From Elysia chlorotica (lineage: Eukaryota > Mollusca > Gastropoda > Plakobranchidae): a stretch of DNA of 64,000 nucleotides. The first letter of the stretch is position 1. Every line of letters begins with the position of its first letter. Shown one piece after another: positions 1 through 11,761 of the stretch. The translations under genes and the position numbers were made by a program. The stretch spans positions 430,573 through 494,572 of the forward strand of contig RQTK01000050.1 in the NCBI GenBank assembly GCA_003991915.1, written 5' to 3'. The notes under the pieces are model-generated. The model was not told where the DNA came from and ran no database searches. It saw only the letters and a list, made by a program, of their open reading frames with translations.

Positions 1-53
1 AACTTCTGATAAGACACTTATCTTAATATGTATCCCTGTCATAACCCATACAG

Positions 54-1461
54 TAATTGGACAGTTGCCTTCGCCAAAATCTTGTGAGCACGGACGCCGC
101 ATATTTTCTGATGGGACAACCTGGGAACATGACTGTAACTCTTGTCGCTGTGAGAACGGCGAGGTCAAGTGCACCAAGGTATGGCGTTTTTCTATCACGG
201 CACTTTAAATTAAGCTAAATATAACCTGCGGATTCATTATTTTCTTAAAAAAAAAACATGGATTACTCTCAACATTGTATGAATAATACACGTATATAAT
301 ATTTATAACATGGAACAATATTTTACAGCTAAACCTGGAAACTACATGAAGCCATTCCAGTGTTAGAACTAAAATATTATGTCTTTCAGAAGCCATTCCT
401 GTTGTTTTCCAATAAGTATTACATGATTGTACTTTGGAAAGACTCGTTTTTTCACGCATTTCATAAGAATGACTAGTTCCCGGGTTCGGCATAATTATTT
501 ATATGACAACATGTGAAACTAAGATAAATATATTTTTTTTTTCATGTCCTGTAACACCACTATCTCCTAAACATATTATGTAGTTTACACAATACGTATG
601 GAACAAAAAACATTCCTGTCTAAAATATAAATATCATATAATTCTTTTTTGAAAGCATGGAATTACCATAACAATATTTATGAAAACAACTTTATAGTGA
701 AAACAAAAATGCTTTGAACAGCAGTCATATTTCTTTATTTCCACCAAAGAAGTTATATTTCTAAAATCCTTGGTTTCCACAAATGTGGTGCGGCCCTAAG
801 AACTGCTTGGGCCACCCTAACCAAGTTTGACATAATTAATTATATGTCAACATTTAAGCCAAGATGTTTTAACAGCATTCGTGTTTTTTTATTTTCCACC
901 AAAAAAGTTATATTTCTAAAAATTTCTAAAATCCTTGGTTTCCACAGATGTGGTGCGGCCCTAAGATCTGCTTGGGCCACCCTAACCAAGTTTGACATAA
1001 TTATTTATTTGTCAACATGTGAAAGCAAAGACTGCTGTAGTCGTGTTTCTTTATTTCCACCAAAAAGTTACATTTCTAAAAATTTCTTAAATCCTTGGTT
1101 TCCACAGATGTGGTGCGGCCCTAAGAACTGCTTGAGCCACCCTAATCTGACATCACCAGTGTTCCAGTGTGGGGTGGACCAGACATGCGTAGTGCAGACT
1201 CAGGTCACGTGCATGACCCCACCGTGCCTGCCCTTTGGCGAGTGTCGTGACCTTCAGGAGATCAATGACATACCGAACCCTGGCAAGGAGTGGACTTGTA
1301 AACCCAATCAGGCTCACCTGGGCAGCAACTGCGCCAAGATTATTCTCATCTTTGATAAAGCAAAAATGCCTTTGGTGAGTCTCTTATTCGCTCTTTATTG
1401 GGTGAAATTATTCAACAATAAAGATAGAACTAGAAGTAAATGAGTATACACCATTTGTTTC

Positions 1462-1541
<80 letters not shown>

Positions 1542-4003
1542 GGAGGGGGGCATACAGACACAGTGTGGTGGGGGGAGGCATACAGACAGACAGGCAGACA
1601 GACAGACGGGGTAGACAACTACGTCGTATGTATACAATAAACATGAAATGTCAATGCAGTTTCACGTAATGCTGTGTGTAGCAGGAGCCTATCCCAACAG
1701 TGTTTATTTTCGACATATATTAATTTTCTGTATTGACTCAATAATGGTTCAATCCAATTCCTTTTCAACGTTGTTTATTTTCGACATATAATAATTTTGT
1801 TTCTATATTGACTCACTAATTGTTCAATTCCTTTTCAGGGTGTGTCGGTGGAGGGAGTGTGTAGCAATTTGAGACACCTCCCGCAGTTGAAGGGTCTGGC
1901 CTACCAAGATACACTCTATGTTATGTGTGCCGTCAAACCTCAGGAACGTGACACAGTAGAGATAACTCTGGTGGGTACATTATGTTATTAGTTTAGTTGT
2001 AGTTATACACGATTATATCTATTTACCCTGGAGACCCTTTAAAGTATAGATATGCTCAAACCACAGGAGCGTGACACGGTAGAGATAACTTTGGTGGGTA
2101 CATTATTTTAGTAATTTAGTTGTAGTTTTATACAATTACATATATTTACGTCCCCTTAAAACCCTTTAAAATATAGATAATCTCTATGGAATGTGCGCCG
2201 TCAAACCTCAGGAGCTTGACACGGTAGAGATAACTTTGGTGGGTACATTATTTTAGTAATTTATTTTTAGTTTTATATAATTATATCTATGTATGTCCCT
2301 TAAAACCCTTTAAAAAATATATATGCTCTATGGAATGTGCGCCGTCAAACCTCAGGAGCTTGACACGGTAGATATAACTTTAGTCTTAATGCTATATCTT
2401 TTTATGATCCCTTAAAAAAAAAACCATCAAAATAAAGACAGGCGTTATGTAATGTGCGCTGTCAAACTTAATGCACGTGATACAGTAAAGATAACTTTGG
2501 TGGGTAGTAATTTTGTTGTAGCGCAATGTAAATATATCTATTTATAGCCGGTCCCTTAAAACACCTCCCAAAATAAAGGGGACTACATAAAATGATTGTT
2601 GAGACCTCGTGATAAATTTATGTTTATAAATGAAATCTGTACATGGACATGTCTTAATCTTAGTTTCATTCAGGTCTCTCTCTTTTTCAACTGCTTTTTC
2701 TCATCTTTTGTCTCTATTTAGGTAAATGCTATTTCTGAATCATTTGGAATAAATACAAATAACTATCTTAAATATAGAGACAAGTTGTAGTTATGTTTGC
2801 ACTAAGTGTTATGAAAATGTGATAATCTGTGAACGAAGGCTATGTAATTTTGTAGTCCCTTAGAGCACTCATTGGGGAATACTGCCTACAAAAATCTATT
2901 GTTCCATGACAAAATTTTCTTAAAGGACCATCTTTAAAGAAACAACAACTCAATCCTGATCCTTTGAAATAATTATTATTGACTCTCTTTATTTCCCATG
3001 ATTCTCAGTCGGCTAACTTAATAGGCGGCCATCGCAAGGCTTCTAAAACTGTGAGTGACGCCCTGGACAAGATGGCGACCGTACTGTCCCACAAGGCGAC
3101 CAACAGCAGTGCTCTTGCCGCTGTCATGGAGATACGGCTGGAGACGGCAGTCAACCAAGATGACGACGAGGGTGAGTCAAAGAAATTAAAAAGGGTAGAA
3201 TGGTATCTCAGCTTGCTGTTGGCGTTGGCCGTTAAGAAACAAACTAAATCTCTCACTCTACTCTTTCTAATACATGTCCACTCTCTGTTATCTCTAATAC
3301 ATGTCCACTCTCTGCTATTTCTGAAGGCAAACTGTTGCAAGTGGTAAAGCGTTGGTCTCTTAATCGGGAATTCCATGTTTCGAAACCCACGATAGGACAC
3401 AATTTCGTTAGTCTTGGGACCCATGCCCATATTGACGTTGGCCGTTAAGAAACTAACTCACTCCCTCACTCTACTCTTTCTAACACTGCGTCGTGTCCAC
3501 TCTCTGTTCTTTCTAATACATGCCCACTCACTTCTACTTCTAATTCATGCTGACTCTCTCTCTGCTTTGGTCCAGATTCGAGCTACATGGTGCCCGTGCT
3601 GTGTACAGTGATCGCCCTGCTGGGAGCAGCCTGCGTGGCAGTGATAGTCTTCTGGCACTGCCGAGTGTTGCAGCGACGCAGGCGCTTACGGGACGAGTAC
3701 CTAGCCAGCACACAAACCACAGCCAACAACGAGAACCAAGACAATATTCGGCGCTACAGAAACTCACTCTTTTCCTCCGGCGATAAAAGGGGAATCCCCA
3801 AAGCTGTGCCCACAGAGGAGGTCAATGACCACGACATGGAGAAGTTTGACAAGAGTCCAGGCCGGTATCGTGCCCAAGATGACTCGTCTCCAGATCTCAA
3901 TGACATTCAGGGCTACAGGCCGCAACCCAAGAAGAACAACAAAAAAGATATAAATATCCAGCTGTCGAGGTCGTTACTTGATGAACCTGAAGTGATAGTT
4001 TGA
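54..4003 (+). CDS. JAG: Jagged/Serrate-type Notch ligand, 3' part (last five coding exons)
   Basis: Coding exons read as 54-178, 1108-1374, 1839-1970, 3009-3171 and 3576-4003, all with AG/GT borders and compatible phases, giving about 370 C-terminal residues; the EGF/DSL region lies outside the window. The first two exons carry the cysteine-rich VWC-like module of Jagged proteins (CEHGR, CNSCRC, then MWCGPKNC). The middle exons match the juxtamembrane extracellular region (NCAKI, VCSNLRHL, ALAAVMEIRL). The last exon has one membrane span (about 20 hydrophobic residues after YMVPV), a stop-transfer RRRR and a roughly 100-residue intracellular tail ending EPEVIV. Jagged proteins bind Notch on neighbouring cells. 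Human JAG1 also ends in a hydrophobic PDZ-type motif (EYIV), so the C-terminal VIV is probably functional. VWC and juxtamembrane regions distinguish it from Delta. Identity is from remembered family sequences. Confidence 0.93.
480..1107 (+). repeat. Tandem partial copies of a Jagged intron 3' end plus exon start
   Basis: The segment holding the end of the intron and the first ~35 bases of the 1108 exon is repeated upstream. One copy has its exon-like start at 781 and a second at 948; the real exon starts at 1108. A further partial unit near 488-520 matches only the inter-copy spacer. In the copy at 781 the acceptor AG has become AA; the copy at 948 keeps an intact AG. Both copies run into a TGA shortly after the exon-like part, so they look like decoys rather than exons. 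Confidence 0.85.
1461..1608 (+). repeat. (GA)n/(GACA)n microsatellite
   Basis: A GA run passes into a long GACA tetranucleotide run to about 1540, then a degenerate GACA patch at about 1582-1608. It lies in the Jagged intron 1375-1838 and explains the serine/leucine- and arginine/glutamate-rich open frames there. Confidence 0.97.
2035..2510 (+). repeat. Tandem partial copies of a Jagged exon end plus donor site
   Basis: After the 1839-1970 exon, its last ~40 bases and the following donor and intron start recur about four times, with exon-like ends near 2093, 2238, 2382 and 2499, spaced roughly 117-145 bp. Three copies retain a GT donor; the one near 2382 has lost it. Divergence grows with distance from the true exon. 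They are in the intron 1971-3008. Confidence 0.85.
3205..3560 (+). repeat. Imperfect tandem duplication in last Jagged intron
   Basis: A unit starting with GTTGGCCGTTAAGAAAC, followed by a CTCTACTCTTTCTAA pyrimidine-rich stretch and TGTCCACTCTCTG, occurs near 3222 and again near 3436, with shorter internal repeats of the TCCACTCTCTG part. It fills most of intron 3172-3575, just before the membrane-span exon. Confidence 0.7.
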
Positions 4004-5692
4004 CATCACAGATTTTCTCGACCATAATTTTACTGTGTTTCAGTACATACAGTCATGCAATTGCATTTAATGCAGCACTCTCTTTCCCCTCTGAATTGTT
4101 TCCTTCGCAAAAACAGTGTAGACAACTTTGAAGGAGGAGGAAAGCATTTGACAGTTTTGAGAAACGTGCTGTCTGTTTTCATACAGTTGATAAACGACTG
4201 AACAGTTCATGGATTAAATTTCTCTGGGCTTTTATCACCAACGTCTACCTGGCAGCAATTTTAGTCCAAACCATTGGCAATGGAGGCCAGATTTCACTGA
4301 CGCAGCATAACTTACAATATCTTTTTTGTACTAATCTCAATCCCTCTCCTTTCTTTTTGCTGTTCTTTTATATTTTCTTAATGGGAACAGAAGAGATTTC
4401 AAGGAAAATTATGGCCTGAAAAAAGACAATCTTGAAAAGTGCATTTCAGTTGGTTGCCATGTCAACTATGTTTCTTCTCTCTCTTTCTCACCTTTTTTTT
4501 CCTTATGACTCTCACTGCAATGGGCTTGGCCAACCTTTTGTTTTTAACAATTACCTGCCGTTAAATTTGTTTTCTTGTACTTCATTGTATGAAGCCATAT
4601 AAAACTTGTAAATCATTGAATGTACATGTACGTTACTGGCTTAACGAATCTGTGCCAAAGTTATGTAGTGTGTTCAACTTGTGTGGGCAACACTGTCAGC
4701 TCTTCAAGAATTATTTAAAAAACAAAAGCTATCAATGTGCATAATTACAATGTATATGTTTTAGTAAAGATAAATGTACTTATGCTTCATTAAGTCGTAT
4801 GCTTTTTGTTGTGTTAATTGTTTTATTTTATGAGCTGGTAATACACAATGTTAAAAATATTTTTTGACTCGGTTCTTACACAAGATTCATAAAACTAATG
4901 TTGACACAATGTTTTTTTCTTTGCTTTGTTGATTTTTTGCCTCCCCTTGCAAAAAAAAAATTATGTATTTTTTGGAGGAAAAACAAGATATTAAGATTTT
5001 TTTTTCTTTTCTTTCCAAATCCTAGTCTTTTTTCAGATTACATAATATTATATTCTACTTTACTGCTTTGTTGAGAGCTATAAAGCAGTAAATCTTTGTT
5101 GAATATTCTTTTTTCATTTGTCTCTTGACTGAATGGTTTTATTAAGCTTCATGTTGTAGGCAGTTGTAGGTCAAGAATACATTACATGAACATGTAACTT
5201 CCTTGACGTAACTAACTAACTAAAATTTTGTTGCTAAAAACACTGTTGTTCTTTTTTTCCATTTTTGTGTGCTACAGCTTCCATTGAAAATTGGTGCTGT
5301 TGAGCGAGATAAAAACAGATTTGAAAGAGAAACCCAAGAAGAGTCATGAATGCTATTTAGGCATCTTTTCGTAGTTGTTGTTTTTGTAATTGTTGTTTTT
5401 CCGCTTTAACAGAAACAAAGTATTTTATTATGCAAGTCAGTTATTTCACTGTCATTATTGTTCTTTTTCTTTTTGATAAACAGATTATGTCTTTTTTTCA
5501 TCCAATTGGAGATGCAAGAAATGATAGATGGCTGTGAGCTGATAATATTTTTGGGAACTATAAGTTTTTGTTTTTTTCTAGGTCAATTTGAATTTAAAAA
5601 ACTGGATGGGAAAAACAATATTGTCTGAAGAGAAACTCCATGTAGATTTTTTTTTCTTGACATAAACATTACTTAGCTCTGGCAAAAATAAA
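4004..5692 (+). other. Probable Jagged 3' UTR
   Basis: AT-rich sequence following the Jagged stop, without a supported ORF. Candidate poly(A) signals are ATTAAA at about 4213 and AATAAA at 5687-5692. The real cleavage site cannot be read from sequence alone. Confidence 0.4.
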
Positions 5693-7641
5693 TTAAAAGC
5701 AAAGACAAAAAATGTAGGAGCCAAAATTCCAAATGTCTTTGGAAATTTAATTTTTCCCTGTTTACTTGTTTAACATACAAACGCTGGTATAAAAATAAAA
5801 AATAAAACAGGATTTTTCTCTATAAAATTGTAATCCTTGAGAATTATTGACAAATTGTTTTCCATAGAAGTAGGGAGCCTCTCTAGCTCACTCAGTTAGT
5901 GCTCTAAACAAACACGCAAAATGTCTGTGGTTTAAATCTCAGCCCTTATTCTTGTAACGGTTCGGGATTTTTGAGGATATCTAGATAATGTAAAACATAT
6001 CAATAAAAAATTGTTTTCCAAAATTTAAAGATAATATGTCAGACTCAATGCTTGTTAATACTGTCCACTTTAAATGCTTAATTTTTTTTCCTTTCCAATG
6101 CTCTTCAAAATCCTTCCAACACACCAATTCATAATTTTTATTTGTTTTTGTAAACAAACGGTATATGAAAAGAAAAAAAAAACTGTTTTTAAAATGTAAT
6201 TGGTTGATATATAGTTGATGTTAGGATTTCATTATTTCCTTTATATGATGACATTTTTCTCTATAGACTTTTTGACTGCTATCAAAATTTTGCATCCATG
6301 GACCAATTTTTTTCCTTTTCTTCCCAATCGAAGAAATATTCATGTAATAATTATAATAAAGAGTATCAACAATCTTGAAACAATCTACACTTCACAAAGT
6401 TTGATTGAAGAGTTAAAATATAAGCTTAGAATGAATGCAGATTCTTTCTTACAGGTTTGGCCCAAATTTTATCGTTCTCTATAATATCAGGAGTCCCAAT
6501 CTTGCCAATGCCACCCTTCTCTACCACACCTAGATGGATATGAAGAAAATCCCTGAATTGCTGAGATATTCTTGTTGTGAACCATTTTTTGAAATGAGCT
6601 AAACAAAAAACAAGTTTAGCCATTTCTTATTCAATTGTTTTGTTAAATTCAATAAAAAAAAGTTTATATGTTAAATTAAACACAAGAAATGTCACTGCTA
6701 AAAAAAGACAAAACTCTTTAAGATGTTACATGGGTTGCTCTGTTGTTGTTTTTTTTCATCAGATAAACTGAAGTCAAATTAACGAATGGCCAAGAGCTTT
6801 AGAGAATAATGCTTGTGATTAATGCCTGCATGATACATGTATTTGTTAATGAAGTTTGTATGCAGAATTAAGTTAAGTGTTACATGTAATATTTTGGCAT
6901 TTCTCCATGATTGTAAATAGAGGTGAAGATGTTTTACAAAATTTAAAAATATTTATGTGTTTATTACAATGCTTTGAACAGATTTCTTGCGTTAGTTTTA
7001 ATAAATGCTCATTATTTTGATACATGTAGCTTTGACATGCTTCTAGTCAGATGGGTATACCTTAATTACAAACAATGCTGCTTATACTCATTGAAATTTG
7101 AAATCACTTAATTTTTTTTAAATAATAGTTTAGATCAGATTGTAAAATTTTTAGACGCAAGTGCATTTTTATTTTTCACTTACATCTTTATACAATTTTA
7201 AGTCATCAAAAGAAAAAAATTAATAATTCTTATCCTACAGCAATAGAAAGATATATATAATTTCAAAATAACTTATTTACTCATACTTTTTAACCAGTTC
7301 TACGAAAAGTTTTTTGAATCATTAATATTGTGAATATATATAAAATTTGGTGTATATTTTTCATAATGTTATAATTATGTAATCAAAATGGCAAGGTGCA
7401 TCTCATTTTCAATTATGTCAAATAAATAACATGTATACCATTCATTGATATATATATATTTGTTCAAAAGAAATCTTTAACCAACAAAGATTTCCCATTC
7501 ACAAGCATTTAATACAATATATTTTTTAGGTAACAATTAAAAAAAGCCTTTTTTGTACTTAACCGATGTAATTAAAGATCCTATTAGGCGCGCTGCATTG
7601 CATCAAATTATTATATTTGTACTCTTTAAGATTTTTTTTAC

Positions 7642-7704
<63 letters not shown>

Positions 7705-9418
7705 CATCATCATTACTCACTTGGTTTTAACCATCAAAACGATTATAGAATAAATTGGTTTAACAAAATTGGCTACATTTTCTTATGATTTGCAAAATTG
7801 TTGTAATTCTAGGGGTACTTAGTACAAGCAAATGCAAGCAAAGCATATTTTGTTATTGTTTATTGTGTATGCATTGTCTTTCTTTTACTATATATTTAGG
7901 TGTTTGTTGAAACGTTCATTGAAATAGTTTTCAACTTATACAAAATTTTGCAAAGATCAAGAAATGTTATCTTTAAGTAGATTTGTTGGTTTAAAATAAC
8001 ATTAACATTCTACTTAAATGAGATGCATAAAATATAAATTTGTAATGTATAAACCACAAGTTACAATGCATTACATAAAAGGTACAATTTGTGGAAAACA
8101 AACCTTGTAAACTAGTTAACTAGTACAATTATTTTTTTTTATACATCATACATTAAAGCTTAAAATTTATAGCCAGTAAAAAAATTGCATTGATTGTCAT
8201 TAAGCAAAAAAGATAAAGGACTTTGTTTGAATTTCTTTAAATCAAACTAAAAAATGGATAACATCTTTAAAGGTATTAGAATGGCCTCAACAACATAAAA
8301 AGTTTAGAATTTTTTCTTCTTCTGATTTTTATTATGATTATAGTGCAAGAATAATTCCTCACTTATTTATTTCTCTAGGATAATTTTTATTCCTTTTTGA
8401 AAGTGATCGTGTCAATGAAAAAAAAAATGTTGTTGACCATAATATCCCTCACAATCATATTGATCTAGTCATGTAAATATTGCAGATTTATTTAACAGCT
8501 CAATCTAAGCGATGTTTCAGTCATTTCTGCTTGTTTGTAGGTTGTTGTTTTGTTGTTATTTTTTTTCCTTCAATATGTTTATCCTGTCATTCATCATTAT
8601 AATATAAAGCAGAGCAGCTTCAACCATTTTGTTCTTATTTCTTTATTATACACGTACATGTTAATGTTTTCATTACTTGTAAAACTTGTACAGTGAGTTA
8701 CTTTCCTAGAATTTTGTAATTTTGTGAAGATTACACAACAGCAATATTCAAAAACCTAAGTATTTATATATCTGCACAACTTTTCATGAATTTGGTTTTC
8801 AAATATAAACCATAAAACTTAATCACAACTTTCTTTGGTATATAAAATGGGAAAACACAATGCTGGCCTATGCAAATTTTACAAAAGTTACAATCCTCCC
8901 AAATTTTTAAGATTCTTTTAGCCGTTTGAAAGAAAGTGTTCCTAGAAAATCATTTTCTCATTTGTCTGCATAAAAAGGGGTTGAACGTTCTACACAATAA
9001 AAAATGGTACGTGATAGCAAAAGAAATCTTAAAATCAAATTAAAAAAAGCAACTCTCCAACCAATCATAAGAAAAGATTCCAGTGATTATGTATTACAAG
9101 CCACAAATTGATAAATTTGAAATGATGAAAAAAGTAAACTAATATACGAATAATTTATGTGGAAATTGTACAGAAAGTTTTATTTTCAAATATGTTAATT
9201 TTAACGACAAAATATAATATCAATGTTCATAGACTGGTCTCCTTCTACCCTTTCACAGGCTAACATTACAAGCTGGTTAAGATCACACTAATTTTAAATG
9301 TTACACATTTTTGGATAAAATACTAGAGCAATCTCTTGTGCAATTAAAAAAATGTGAAGCAACTCTAGTTCACAGCACTGTTATGAATAGTCCAACTCTA
9401 AGACACTAGTGTAATAAA
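5693..9418. other. AT-rich intergenic DNA, no gene seen
   Basis: No exon, RNA gene or recognisable transposon domain was found. The stretch is dominated by A/T runs; open frames are short and low in complexity. Confidence 0.6.
7638..7705. repeat. (ATT)n microsatellite
   Basis: Uninterrupted trinucleotide run of about 22 units. It produces a spurious polyisoleucine open frame on the + strand. Confidence 0.98.
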
Positions 9419-9700
9419 ATACATTTTGTCACTGGGCTAATACAAGCCTGATGGCATACCTCAGCCAGAGATATACCATTTTGACACCAGTGTATCATTG
9501 CACATGTATAAAATGCAAGATCAGTACATGTATCTATCTAACGGTAGAGTAAACAATGAACTGACAGTGGAATCTGCTAAAGATAAACTATGGCATAAAA
9601 CAAACTTTTTCAGAGAGACCAATTCACACTTTTTCAATCTACAATCACTGTTTAAGATAAACTTGGCATAAAATAAACTTTTACTTTAGTTATTTATCAA
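9419..9700 (+). repeat. Dispersed repeat, copy 1 (second copy 10867-11140)
   Basis: The sequence from CACTGGGCTA, through GATGGCAT, ATATACCAT and TGTATCATTG, to AAGATAAACTATGGC recurs at 10867-11140 in the same orientation with substitutions and small indels. Both copies continue into a segment with GACCAAT and AAAATAAACTTT. A LINE fragment lies between the two copies. Confidence 0.75.
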
Positions 9701-9744
9701 ACCGGCAGAAGAATTTATTCAGTTCATTGGCGTAGTTTAGACTG

Positions 9745-10480
9745 TAGTTTGCACTTTGATCTTTTCTTATCCACAGCCTGTCATCTGTTTTTTGTTTGTT
9801 TCCACTTTTAAATATATGTACTTTCTCTAGTTTTTCTTTATACTGATCTTTAGTTGCTTTCACATGTCTTTTAACCCTTTTGACATTTCTTTCATATTCT
9901 CATTGTCATAATTTTTGTAAGCTACTCTTTCACTTTGAGTAGACTTTAAAGCTCTCTCATTACCCATGGTTTATCATTAGGGAATTTCATTATAGTATTA
10001 GTAGTAATAACACTATGTTCACAAAAATTTATATAGCCATTCACTGTCTCAGTAAGTTCATCAATACTGTTGCAAGAATTTATCTGCCAGTCTGTATGGT
10101 CTAGGCAGCCCTGTAGTTTTTGCAGCCCCTCAGGTGTTAAGACTTGACGCTCTGTAGATTGTAGAGTTGGGCTTGCAAAGTTTTAAGATAGGTGTATACT
10201 TGGGCATCAGACGGATGGTGCTGTGGTCTGAGTTGCCGAGAGGAGGGTGAGGAAATCACTTATATGCATAAGAAATGTTACCGTAGCATAGGTCTATTGT
10301 TCGGTCTTGTCTGGTTGGGCAGATCACATATTGATGGTAGTGGGGTAAAAAGGAATCTAATGTGCAGTGATTGAAGTCCCCTAGAACAAGTTTTACTGTA
10401 TTTGGCCATGGATTGTCTTAAATTGTCGATGCCAGTCCTGACATAGTCTCCGAGGAATCAGCAGTGGAAGGGATGAACAT
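9745..10480 (-). mobile_element. Non-LTR retrotransposon fragment (endonuclease region), degraded
   Basis: Read on the minus strand, 10390 to about 10150 gives LVLGDFNHCTLDSFLP, then CPTRQDRTIDLCYG and PLGNSDHSTIRL. These are hallmarks of the apurinic-type endonuclease domain of CR1/Rex-like LINEs (GDFN, NSDH). Further 3' on that strand are DHTDWQINSC, FCEHSVIT and FPNDKPWVMRE, matching the linker toward the reverse transcriptase. Several in-frame stops show it is dead. The reverse transcriptase itself is not present. Confidence 0.85.
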
Positions 10481-10866
10481 GATGTAAGCGATCAAACAAA
10501 AGTATAACTACAATCATTTTCAACAGAATTCAAAAGGTTTTGGACTGAAAGTTTTTGATCAAAATCAAAGGAGCAAAAAGAAAGTTTTAAGAAAAGAGAA
10601 CCACTAATATATGCTCAAAATTTCTTCAAATGAAGCGTTGCTGCCAGAGTGCCCCGCTCTTCAAAGATGAAAACAAAATGGTTTTGAATCACATAAAAGT
10701 CCACCAAGTTTGCAATGTCTTTCATCCTTGGCACAGTAGGGTCTATGGTTTATGGCTGTATAGCAATTAGCACAGCTTTCAGAGTCCAACTTTCACCATC
10801 TTGATATCCAGAACTCCAAGTACAGGTCCTATGTCTTGAGTGACTCAACCTGCCCCGTGATCCCTG

Positions 10867-11140
10867 AGGATTCCAATAAATTACATTGTCACTGGGCTAG
10901 TACTAGCTTGATGGCATATCTCAGAGATATACCATGTTGACACTGGTGTATCATTGTATAAAATTGCAAGATCAGTATCTATATCATGTTTAAGATAAAC
11001 TATGGCTTAATATTATCTTTTTCTGAGGGACTAAACTATGGTTTAATATTATCTTTTTCTCAGGGACCAATCAATGTTTTTTTTCCACTTTAACTTGGGA
11101 TAAAATAAACTTTAAGGTTGTCCCCAAGAGGTTTATCGTA
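10867..11140 (+). repeat. Dispersed repeat, copy 2 of the 9419-9700 family
   Basis: Direct diverged copy of 9419-9700. It includes an internal duplication of a ~45-base segment (TTAATATTATCTTTTTCT occurs twice) and ends with TTGTCCCCAAGAGG. A similar TTGTCTCCAATGG occurs near 17435, so the family is dispersed. Confidence 0.7.
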
Positions 11141-11149
11141 ACTTTTTTC

Positions 11150-11345
11150 ATCACGCCGCACACATGTTGTGCAGGTTGATACACTCTTATGCTAGCACCT
11201 GTTTATATTGATTTGAGCACTTTCCATTTCAAAATAATAAATACCAACGCTTTAAGCTTTTCAAATCTTTGGACATTCCTCAAAATAGTGTGCTAACAAA
11301 GAATAGGCCTCAAATCATTTTAAGCAGATTTCACTGAATCATTTT
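11150..11345 (+). repeat. Dispersed repeat pair (second copy 13470-13645)
   Basis: A core TTGTGC(A/G)GGTTGATACACTCTT, followed by TTTCAAAA(T/C)AATAAAT and CAAAATAGTG, is present at both sites in the same orientation, roughly 75-80% alike by eye. The second copy is inside an ARV1 intron. A weak relative of the core is near 44583. Confidence 0.7.
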
Positions 11346-11761
11346 ATCACTGAAAAAAAAAAACACTGGTAGATTTGTACTACCAACACAGGAATAATAA
11401 ATTCTCATATTTTATTCTCTCAAAACTAGTAAAAAAAAAAAAGAAAAAAGGGATATCATGCCGCTATGATTGTGCTACCTCAGTGACGATATAAGGCAAT
11501 GCGCTAGTCCTGAAAAAATATGTACGTAAATATGGATTGCTTGGATAATGTCACAGAAGATTCTTCTCATTACATCTAGACTGACAGATTTTATCAAATT
11601 TCGTATCATAAGCATGGATAAAAGATTTCATATTATCTATAATCAGTAACATTTTTACTCTTACACCTAAATCACTAAAAACGACTTGAAATTGTGATTG
11701 AAAAAATTTGAAAAAAATAAATTCAAGCAAAAGAAGGATAAATAAATGTATCTTAGAAAGC

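Noticed and set aside
844-1443. 199-codon open frame on the + strand covering the Jagged repeat region
   Set aside because: It reads through intronic decoy copies and then the true exon frame by chance. The real exon starts at the acceptor before 1108 and leaves at 1374.
1395-1644. Ser/Leu/Cys-rich open frames on the minus strand
   Set aside because: Translation of the GA/GACA microsatellite; no gene.
3005-3430. 141-codon minus-strand frame opposite Jagged
   Set aside because: Shadow of the Jagged exon 3009-3171 and its intron; no splice or family support.
7553-7753. Polyisoleucine open frame
   Set aside because: Product of the ATT microsatellite.
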